Assembly (NCBI GenBank): GCA_003645975.1
Contig: QNDP01000128.1
Span: 1-5,111, forward strand
DNA: 5,111 nt
DNA from: Candidatus Hydrothermota bacterium
GTDB lineage: Bacteria > Hydrothermota > Hydrothermia > B15-G9
Direction: 5' to 3'
Notes under the pieces: generated by a model
What the model saw: the letters and a program-made list of their open reading frames with translations, nothing else
Database searches by the model: none
Told to the model about the DNA's origin: nothing
Part shown: positions 1 to 5,111 of the stretch, piece by piece
How positions within the stretch are numbered: position 1 is the first letter of the stretch
Layout: every line of letters starts with the position of its first letter
Position numbers and translations under genes: made by a program

Positions 1-418
1 CGAGCATAGTCCCGATTGCTATCGGTCTGTCAATGCCATAGGTGATTTCCGTGTGTCCACCGATCACGCTGACCTCCAGAGAACGGGACGCCGACGCTAT
101 CGAATCGAAGATCTCGTTGACAAGTTGAGCATCTGTGAGGTTTTCGGGCAGTAGGAGCGTAACGATGAGGTAGCGCGGCTTTGCGCCCATCACGGCGATG
201 TCGTTGGCGTTGATCGTAACGAGATAAAACCCGATGTCTTTGGCTGTAAAAGTGATAGGGTCGGATGCGACAACGAGATACCGATCGCCCAAATCGATGA
301 CCGCTGCATCCTCGCCGATCTTTGGGGCCACAACGACATCGTCATGGATGATCGGGAGTTTGGAAATCATTTTGGAGAGGACATCGTGGGGCAGCTTGCC
401 GACATCGAATCGGTGCAT
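1..418 (-). CDS. AIR synthase-related protein (PurM/HypE/SelD fold), N-terminal part, cut by window edge
   Basis: This is the N-terminal 139 residues of a protein of the AIR synthase (PurM) superfamily, whose members bind ATP and phosphorylate or activate a small substrate; family members are usually about 330-350 residues. Seen in the sequence: GKLP near residues 7-10, the glycine/aspartate motif IGEDAAV (34-40), ASDP (51-54), NANDIAVMGAKP (70-81) and IGGHTE (119-124). Together these match the N-terminal AIRS domain. The GGHTE motif is typical of the HypE-like 'AIR synthase family' group rather than canonical HypE, where the corresponding motif usually has GDT. The HypE C-terminal cysteine tail would lie outside the window, so a hydrogenase role cannot be tested. 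The ATG at 418 is the first start after the in-frame TGA of the upstream gene (422-424), with one codon between them. No strong Shine-Dalgarno is visible, which suggests translational coupling or reinitiation. The family is well supported; the substrate is unknown. Confidence 0.85.
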   Translation of the reverse strand, partial: MHRFDVGKLPHDVLSKMISKLPIIHDDVVVAPKIGEDAAVIDLGDRYLVVASDPITFTAKDIGFYLVTINANDIAVMGAKPRYLIVTLLLPENLTDAQLVNEIFDSIASASRSLEVSVIGGHTEITYGIDRPIAIGTML

Positions 419-421
419 GGC

Positions 422-3400
422 TCAGATGTTGCTCTTTTTGCCTTTGTTCTCCCTGAAGGTGTTCTCCTTCATCTTGACCGCTGTTGAGAAGAACTTGTCG
501 AAGAACCGAGCACCCTCAAGGAAGATCATGTAAGGCCCTGTGTTCCTTGTGAAAGTGTTCTTTATGATCTTGACGTTGCCGTTTCCGATGATGTAAATGC
601 AGAAGCCGGCGTTGTTTCGGAATATGTTCCTTTCAAGATAGACATCGGCCTTGTTGATCCAGATGACATGTGTGTTGGCCTTATGGCCCCAGAAGTCGTT
701 GTTGATGATTTCGACAGAGCTGCGTTGCTGGATGCTCACGCCGTCGCCCTCGTTGTCATGGACTTTGTTGTTTTCCATGTGGACCTTCGACTCTTGGATC
801 ATTATGGCGGCGTATTTTGCTGGATGTTTCCAGAAATCGTTGCCCTTGAGGACGACCTCGCTGTTTCTGTGGATCCAAACGCCGACATCGCGGTTGTTGT
901 GGATGCGGTTGCTCTCGACATTCGCTTTTGCGCTCTCTATGACCACAGCCGGGAACTCGTTGTTCCAGAATTCGTTGCTCTTGACCTCGACTTCAGCGCC
1001 ATCCACGATGTTCAAAGATATGTCCTTGTTGGAGTTGAACTTATTGAGGCTCAGCTTTCCGCTTCCACGCTTGATTTGCACCGCAGGATGATGCTGCGGA
1101 TGCCCGGAAAATTCGTTGGATGTGATTCTGACCTTGCTGTTTTCCACCAAAATGCCACTGCCAGAATTGTCATGGAATTTGCACCTTTCGACCGTGAGTT
1201 TGGAGCCACGAACCTGCATCACAGGCTCGTTTGAGAACGCCCAGATGTTAAGGCCTTTGATGTAAGCTTCACTGTTAGAGTGGATTTTGAAACCGATTCC
1301 CTTGTTTTCGTAGATTTTACCACCTTCAACTTTGATTCTTGCGCCTTTGACCTCCACCATAGCGACATCTTCCAGATGCCGCCAAAGTTCGCAGTTCCTC
1401 AATGTTATCTCGCTGGCCGGCTGAGCGGATATGCCGCTGCCCTTGTTGTCGTGTATGAGCGTTTTCTCGAACACGGCCTTCGATTCCTGAATGATGACGG
1501 CGGGCATGTTTTCAATGTGTCGCCATATCTCGTTCTCTTTGAGGATCAACTCGCTGTTGTTATTGGCGAAGATGCCCGAGCCCTTGTTGTCGTGTATCTT
1601 GCTGCCCTCAAAGTAAGCCTTTGAATTCACAAGCATTACGGCAGGCATCTTATGACCCCAGAAGTCGCTCGATTTGACCACAACGGTTGCGTTCTTTTTG
1701 ATCATGAGGCCTGATGCGATGTTGTCATAGATCTTCGTGTTTTCTACGGTCAGCTTGGATTCTTCGACATGGACGGCACCTGAATCCGATGATTCCGCTG
1801 TGTGTCCCCAGATCTCGCTGTTGGAGATACTTACTTCGCTGTTAGTGGTCATAAAGACGCCGCTGCGGCCGTTGTTGTAAATCTTGCAAGAATCGATTTT
1901 GACCTTTGATTCGACGATATTCAGGGCATCACGCTCGCTGCCCCATATCTCCACATTTGTCAGAGACACCTCGCTGTTGCTGCTGATCTCACAGGCGTTG
2001 CCGCGATTGTCCCGCACCTTATCGCCGTTAGCCTGAAACTTGGATTCCTGCACCACAATCGCCGCCCGATTTTCGGAATGGTTATAAATCTCGTTGTTTG
2101 TGAGTGTTACATCACTGTTGGTCTGAATGAGGAGGCCTGCATCGAGATTGTCATAAATCTTGTTCGAGTCGATTAAAGCCTTTGATCCCGTGATCGATAT
2201 GGCTGGCCCCTGATGATTCCAGATTGAGTTCGACATTATTTCCAGAGAGGAGTTGCCAAGTGCAACTATTCCAATCCCTTTGCTGTCGTGGATGTTGTTC
2301 TCCACAATTCTGACTGTCGATTTCACCGCTTTTATGCCTATGGCGCAGTTGAGGAAAGAGTTCTGTGTAATTTCGATGTCCGTGCAGTTTTCGAGGTCGA
2401 TCGCACCGAACTCCTTCTGCATGTCCTGATAGCCGCCGGCTATCTTTAGGTTTTTCAAAACCACATTTGAGACGCTGCGTCCGACAAAAACAGGACCATC
2501 GTAATTTTTGAGGAAAACACGGCCGTCGCCGATGATCTTGAGGTCGTTCTTCAAGGGTATCTGTTCCATGTAGATGCCGCCTTTGACCCAGATCGTATAG
2601 CCTGCCCCTGCACGCCTGACGGCGTCGCTTATGTTCTCGAAATCCCCGCTGCCGTCTTGAGACACAACGAACTCCCGTTTTTGCATTCTCGTAACCCGTC
2701 TTAGTCCCTCGATGGCGGTCTCGTTGTGCGGGTCAAGGCGCAGGACTTCCTTGTAAAGCTCTTTGGCCTCCTCGAACTTGCCGTCTTCCTCAAGCCGCTC
2801 AGCCTTTTCAAGCCTCTCCCTTATCTCGATGTTGAGCAGGGCTTCCAGTGCATACTTGTTGTTCGGGTCTTTTTCGAGGACGGCCTTGTATTCCAGTTTT
2901 GCGTCCTCGATCTCGCCGAGCTCCTCGAAGATGAGCGCAGCGCGCAGATGTCCAGCTATTTCAGGATCTTTGATCTCGTTCAGGAAGGCCTCTTTTTTGG
3001 CCTTTTCGTGTTTCTCCTCCTTCAATGCGTTCACAAGGAACTCTTTGAACTCGTTACCGTTGGCGAACCGTGCATTCCTATCCGAATCGAGGCATATCAG
3101 GATCGATTTTTCGAGTGGTCGAGGGAGTCCTTCGATGGGTTTCAAGACGGCGCCGGGTGGCGCTCCGCTTATCAATTCGTAGAGCATGGCACCGAGATGC
3201 CAGATGTCGGTTCGTGCATCAGGCTCCTCGCCAAGTGCCTCCTCTGGCGCCTTCATCCGATCGGGATAAAGCAGGTCGCCGAAACCGAAATCCACGATTT
3301 TTATGCGTTCGTCATCCGAAATGAGCACGGTGTCAAGTCCCAATGCTCCATGAATCAATCCGTTGGCGTGTCCGTAGCCCAACGCATCGGATATTTCGAC

Positions 3401-3745
3401 TGCCAGTTTGATGACTTCGCCCGGCGTGAACTCCCCTCTAATCTTCTTATAGGCTCTAAGTGTCTCACCTTCAAAGGGTTCGTAAATTATGAAAAATATG
3501 TCCCCGTCGCTGTCGTAGTCTATGATCTTCAGGATGTTGGCGTGGTCTAAGTCATAGACCCTGCGCAGCCGCGCTCCGATGGGGTCGATCAGTTCCTTTG
3601 GGATGAGCCGAAGGTTCAAAATGCGGTCATTTCGACGGTCATGCACCTTGAAAAATGGTCCGTGCCAATTCAACGGAGCACGGACTTTATATCTTGCTAC
3701 CAAAATTTTGCCAACCAATTTGTTTGCCGGTATTGTTTCAAACAT
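422..3745 (-). CDS. Pseudokinase-TPR-parallel beta-helix fusion protein, 1107 aa
   Basis: This multidomain protein has no recognised gene name. Residues about 11-240 have a Ser/Thr protein kinase fold: it begins VGKILVARYKV, keeps DFG (152-154), APE (166-168) and DIW (180-182), but lacks the glycine-rich loop. The beta3 lysine is Arg46, and the HRDLKPxN loop reads HGALGLDT (132-139), so the catalytic Asp, Lys and Asn are gone. It is therefore a likely pseudokinase. Residues about 242-258 are a charged, probably helical linker; about 263-350 hold two TPR-like units ending DPNN and DPHN. From about 360 (VVSQDGSGDF, resembling the start of pectinesterase/pectate-lyase-type helices) to the C-terminus is a right-handed parallel beta-helix. 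No signal peptide or membrane segment is visible, so it is probably cytoplasmic. The frame is open back to a TTG at 3775, but that codon lies in the promoter spacer, so ATG 3745 is preferred. It is first in an operon with the AIR synthase relative. A scaffold or sensor role is inferred. Confidence 0.88.
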   Translation of the reverse strand: MFETIPANKLVGKILVARYKVRAPLNWHGPFFKVHDRRNDRILNLRLIPKELIDPIGARLRRVYDLDHANILKIIDYDSDGDIFFIIYEPFEGETLRAYKKIRGEFTPGEVIKLAVEISDALGYGHANGLIHGALGLDTVLISDDERIKIVDFGFGDLLYPDRMKAPEEALGEEPDARTDIWHLGAMLYELISGAPPGAVLKPIEGLPRPLEKSILICLDSDRNARFANGNEFKEFLVNALKEEKHEKAKKEAFLNEIKDPEIAGHLRAALIFEELGEIEDAKLEYKAVLEKDPNNKYALEALLNIEIRERLEKAERLEEDGKFEEAKELYKEVLRLDPHNETAIEGLRRVTRMQKREFVVSQDGSGDFENISDAVRRAGAGYTIWVKGGIYMEQIPLKNDLKIIGDGRVFLKNYDGPVFVGRSVSNVVLKNLKIAGGYQDMQKEFGAIDLENCTDIEITQNSFLNCAIGIKAVKSTVRIVENNIHDSKGIGIVALGNSSLEIMSNSIWNHQGPAISITGSKALIDSNKIYDNLDAGLLIQTNSDVTLTNNEIYNHSENRAAIVVQESKFQANGDKVRDNRGNACEISSNSEVSLTNVEIWGSERDALNIVESKVKIDSCKIYNNGRSGVFMTTNSEVSISNSEIWGHTAESSDSGAVHVEESKLTVENTKIYDNIASGLMIKKNATVVVKSSDFWGHKMPAVMLVNSKAYFEGSKIHDNKGSGIFANNNSELILKENEIWRHIENMPAVIIQESKAVFEKTLIHDNKGSGISAQPASEITLRNCELWRHLEDVAMVEVKGARIKVEGGKIYENKGIGFKIHSNSEAYIKGLNIWAFSNEPVMQVRGSKLTVERCKFHDNSGSGILVENSKVRITSNEFSGHPQHHPAVQIKRGSGKLSLNKFNSNKDISLNIVDGAEVEVKSNEFWNNEFPAVVIESAKANVESNRIHNNRDVGVWIHRNSEVVLKGNDFWKHPAKYAAIMIQESKVHMENNKVHDNEGDGVSIQQRSSVEIINNDFWGHKANTHVIWINKADVYLERNIFRNNAGFCIYIIGNGNVKIIKNTFTRNTGPYMIFLEGARFFDKFFSTAVKMKENTFRENKGKKSNI
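512..2323 (-). repeat. Thirteen tandem two-rung beta-helix repeats (about 46 codons each)
   Basis: Residues 475-1078 of the large protein fall into 13 consecutive units of 44-50 residues (most 45-47). Each unit has two beta-helix rungs. The first rung usually starts SK and carries a turn of the type KIHDNxGSGI or KIYDN; the second usually starts NSE and carries NEIWGH, NDFWKH or similar, ending in PAVxIxE. The alternation persists with few breaks, and Asn recurs at turn positions, as expected for the Asn ladders of Beta_helix (PF13229-like) or CASH domains. Some neighbouring units remain close in DNA: the same 18 bases, read on the + strand, occur at 1439-1456 and 1580-1597, exactly 141 bp (47 codons) apart. 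This is a coding repeat, not a mobile or CRISPR repeat. Confidence 0.9.
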
Positions 3746-3755
3746 AACAAAGGCA

Positions 3756-3785
3756 ATGATATTGTGTCCTACCAAGTTGCGTCAA
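3756..3785 (-). promoter_or_regulatory. Sigma70-type promoter for the pseudokinase operon
   Basis: Reading the minus strand, TTGACG (3785-3780, 5 of 6 to TTGACA) is followed after 18 bp by TATCAT (3761-3756, 5 of 6 to TATAAT). The -10 box ends 10 bp before the ATG at 3745, so transcription should begin only about 2-4 bp upstream of the start codon. No Shine-Dalgarno precedes this ATG. Together these suggest a leaderless or nearly leaderless mRNA and rule against the in-frame TTG at 3775, which would lie in the promoter spacer. Predicted by eye only. Confidence 0.6.
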
Positions 3786-3913
3786 GCTGCCGAAGGTTGC
3801 ACTATGCCGATCATCGACTGCATCGAGTTTCGTTTCTCCCACCTGACAACAGGAAAAGGCAGGGTATCAAGCAATCCACTGCGCATCAAATTCTTATCTG
3901 CCGCAGCCTAAAA

Positions 3914-3943
3914 TTGCGTCATCTAATTCGTTGGGGATATACT
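3914..3943 (+). promoter_or_regulatory. Sigma70-type promoter for the LOG-like/hutH operon
   Basis: TTGCGT (3914-3919, 4 of 6 to TTGACA) is followed after 18 bp by TATACT (3938-3943, 5 of 6 to TATAAT). The -10 box ends 9 bp before the ATG at 3953, which places the expected transcription start within about 3 bp of the start codon. The only purine-rich stretch upstream, GGGG at 3933-3936, is too far from the ATG to be a normal ribosome site and would not be transcribed. The layout mirrors the divergent promoter. I see no clear operator between the two -35 boxes (3786-3913). Confidence 0.58.
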
Positions 3944-3952
3944 TCTCTCGCC

Positions 3953-4423
3953 ATGAGAAAAGTCATAGTTTCGATAATCGGGCCATCGCAGCCGTCAAAA
4001 GAGGTTGCGGAAACGGCTTATCAAGTTGGAAAGTTGGTCGGTGCGAGGGGCTGGGTGCTCCTCTCAGGTGGCCGAACAGGCGTCGCAGAATGGGCTTCAA
4101 GAGGCGCAAAGGAAAGCGGTGGATTGACTGTCGGGGTCCTGCCAGAAGCTACTCCAGAATCCGCAAATCCCTACATTGACATAGCGATACCGAGCGGAAT
4201 GCACGAGGCACGCAATTTCATCGTGGTCAACGCTGCGGATGCGGTCATAGCGATCGGCACAAGTTTCGGGACCATCTCAGAGATGGCTATGGCGCTCAGG
4301 ATCGGCAAGTTCATGGTGGGGTTGCACATCCCGAAGCCGTTCATCTTGCCAGTCAGAGAGGTGGATTCGCCTGAAGAGGCCGTGTCCATTGTGGCCGAAT
4401 ACCTTGAAGGGAGGAAAAGATGA
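3953..4423 (+). CDS. TIGR00725/LOG-like Rossmann-fold protein (DprA/Smf-related), 156 aa
   Basis: This is a small single-domain protein of the LOG/DprA-related Rossmann superfamily, closest in pattern to the TIGR00725 group. Seen in the sequence: a first strand with VSIIGPSQP (6-14), LLSGGRTGVAEWASRGA (36-52), the strand TVGVLPE (59-65), the HEARN motif (84-88) with the invariant Arg-Asn, ADAVIAIG (95-102) and GTSFGTISEM (102-111). LOG enzymes (cytokinin riboside 5'-monophosphate phosphoribohydrolases) carry PGGxGTxxE here. This protein keeps GT and Glu110 but has Thr-Ser in place of the usual glycines, so enzymatic activity cannot be assumed. The frame stays open upstream to 3641, but the ATG at 3953 begins the conserved MRKVIVSIIG start and sits just downstream of a promoter, so the longer form is rejected. 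Its stop overlaps the hutH start, so the two are co-transcribed and probably translationally coupled. The substrate is unknown. Confidence 0.87.
   Translation: MRKVIVSIIGPSQPSKEVAETAYQVGKLVGARGWVLLSGGRTGVAEWASRGAKESGGLTVGVLPEATPESANPYIDIAIPSGMHEARNFIVVNAADAVIAIGTSFGTISEMAMALRIGKFMVGLHIPKPFILPVREVDSPEEAVSIVAEYLEGRKR
4409..4414 (+). promoter_or_regulatory. Strong Shine-Dalgarno site for hutH
   Basis: GGGAGG lies 5 bp before the hutH ATG at 4420, inside the last codons of the upstream gene. It fixes the hutH start and contrasts with the two divergent first genes, which have no such site and appear nearly leaderless. Confidence 0.8.
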
Positions 4424-5111
4424 TAATACTCGGCGATCACTTGACTCTGAATGAGTTGAAACAGGTCTGGAAAGGTGAATCGGTGTTCATCTCGGACGAA
4501 GCTGTCAAGCGGATGGAAGCCACAAGGTCGGTGGTCGAATCGATAATCGAGAAGGGCGAACCAGTTTACGGCGTCAACACCGGGGTCGGCCGACTCGCCG
4601 AGATCTCAATCGACCGCAACGAGTTGGAACAATTGCAAGTCAACATCGTTCGGAGCCATGCAGTCGGTGTCGGCGAACCTTTGAGCCGCGAAATTGTGCG
4701 TGCGGCTATGGCTTTGAGAGCTCACACACTTGCTCAAGGGCTTTCAGGTGTCCGACCGATTGTCGCCCAAAAACTTACGGAGTTATTGAATGCCGATGTG
4801 CTGCCCGTAGTGCCGTCGCGCGGCTCGGTCGGCGCTTCAGGCGACCTCGCTCCGCTCGCACATATCGCTTTGACGCTCATAGGCGAAGGCGAAGCCATCT
4901 ACCGCGGACAGAGACTTCCGTCCTTCCTTGCACTTAAACTTGCTGGAATTGAGCCGCTTAGGCTTCAGGCCAAAGAAGGACTTGCACTAATCAACGGAAC
5001 ACAGGCGTCAACCGCAGTCCTTGCGGTCGCTTTGGCTCGTTCGGAATCCCTGTTGATCGCAGCAGATGCTGTCGCTGCAATGACTTTCGAAGCGCTCGAA
5101 GGTGTTGACGA
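4420..5111 (+). CDS. hutH: Histidine ammonia-lyase, N-terminal 230 residues, cut by window edge
   Basis: Histidine ammonia-lyase (histidase, EC 4.3.1.3) removes ammonia from L-histidine to give urocanate, the first step of histidine degradation; it is a cytosolic homotetramer of about 500 residues. Seen in the sequence: YGVNTGVG (50-57) with the catalytic Tyr50, SHAVGVGEPL (79-88) with the histidine typical of HAL rather than phenylalanine lyases, the signature SRGSVGASGDLAPLAH (133-148) containing Ala139-Ser140-Gly141, which cyclises to the MIO electrophile, and ALINGTQ (189-195) with the conserved active-site Asn192. These sit three residues earlier than in the Pseudomonas enzyme. The C-terminal active-site residues lie beyond the window. 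The start is set by GGGAGG and an ATGA overlap with the upstream gene. No hutU, hutI, hutG or hutC is visible. A tyrosine ammonia-lyase or aminomutase is a less likely alternative. Confidence 0.94.
   Translation, partial: MIILGDHLTLNELKQVWKGESVFISDEAVKRMEATRSVVESIIEKGEPVYGVNTGVGRLAEISIDRNELEQLQVNIVRSHAVGVGEPLSREIVRAAMALRAHTLAQGLSGVRPIVAQKLTELLNADVLPVVPSRGSVGASGDLAPLAHIALTLIGEGEAIYRGQRLPSFLALKLAGIEPLRLQAKEGLALINGTQASTAVLAVALARSESLLIAADAVAAMTFEALEGVD

Noticed and set aside
416..424. Possible read-through or selenocysteine use of the TGA joining the pseudokinase gene in frame to the AIR synthase relative.
   Set aside because: The downstream gene begins with a normal N-terminus at the ATG one codon later and I see no clear SECIS-like hairpin; ordinary stop and reinitiation suffices.
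651..1624. Several plus-strand open frames of 110-190 codons opposite the beta-helix repeats.
   Set aside because: They repeat in step with the minus-strand 46-codon repeats and look like antisense shadows without initiation signals or known motifs.
512..2323. Regular DNA periodicity that could be mistaken for a CRISPR array or tandem satellite.
   Set aside because: The period is a whole number of codons, one frame stays open throughout, and the conserved positions are amino acids of beta-helix turns.
2726..3550. A 274-codon open frame on the plus strand opposite the kinase/TPR region.
   Set aside because: It is antisense to a gene with clear domain motifs, and its translation shows no recognisable motif; it is a shadow of the codon pattern.
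3746..3775. The TTG start giving ten more residues to the pseudokinase protein.
   Set aside because: No ribosome site precedes it and it lies between the -35 and -10 boxes of the predicted promoter, so it should not be transcribed.
3812..3826. A short direct repeat CATCGA, spaced by 9 bp, between the divergent promoters, as a possible operator.
   Set aside because: Six-base repeats are common by chance, it lies about 30-90 bp from either -35 box, and no regulator gene is visible.
3804..3911. A 35-codon plus-strand open frame in the divergent intergenic region.
   Set aside because: It has no ribosome site or promoter of its own and no recognisable sequence; chance is the simplest explanation.
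3641..3952. A 104-codon N-terminal extension of the LOG-like protein.
   Set aside because: It overlaps the start of the divergent gene, lies upstream of the predicted promoter, and has no family similarity; the conserved protein begins at the ATG at 3953.
3171..4440. An 89-codon minus-strand open frame at 4171-4440 opposite the LOG-like gene.
   Set aside because: It lies antisense to a well-supported conserved gene and shows no motif or start signal.

Overview
The window looks bacterial. Both divergent genes in the middle are preceded by good sigma70-type -35/-10 pairs, and the protein families present (histidine ammonia-lyase, a DprA/LOG-type Rossmann protein, an AIR synthase relative, a eukaryotic-like kinase fold) fit a bacterial chromosome. 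Base composition is roughly balanced. I cannot name the phylum. The near-leaderless promoter layout resembles that reported for Deinococcus-Thermus and some other non-proteobacterial lineages, so a less-studied lineage is plausible, but that is inference.

Layout. Positions 1-3745 are a leftward (minus-strand) pair. The first gene (422-3745) encodes a 1107-residue protein with a degenerate Ser/Thr kinase-like domain, a short charged linker with two TPR-like units, and a very long right-handed parallel beta-helix made of about 13 two-rung repeats. Its TGA stop is followed, one codon later, by the ATG of the second gene (418-1, running off the left edge), an AIR synthase (PurM/HypE/SelD-fold) relative. 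The two are almost certainly co-transcribed. A 207-bp divergent intergenic region (3746-3952) carries one promoter in each direction, each with an 18-bp spacer and a -10 box only 9-10 bp from the start codon. Positions 3953-5111 are a rightward pair: a 156-residue TIGR00725/LOG-like Rossmann protein whose stop overlaps the start of hutH (histidine ammonia-lyase), which runs off the right edge.

How they work together. The rightward operon makes the enzyme that deaminates histidine to urocanate, together with a small nucleotide-binding-fold protein of unknown substrate. The leftward operon pairs a probable pseudokinase scaffold with an ATP-binding-fold enzyme. No signal peptide or membrane segment is visible in the large protein, so it appears to be cytoplasmic, which is unusual for this kind of beta-helix. 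It is the most interesting object in the window. I see no RNA genes, insertion sequences, CRISPR arrays, origins or convincing terminators, and no stretch over 300 bp without a gene.
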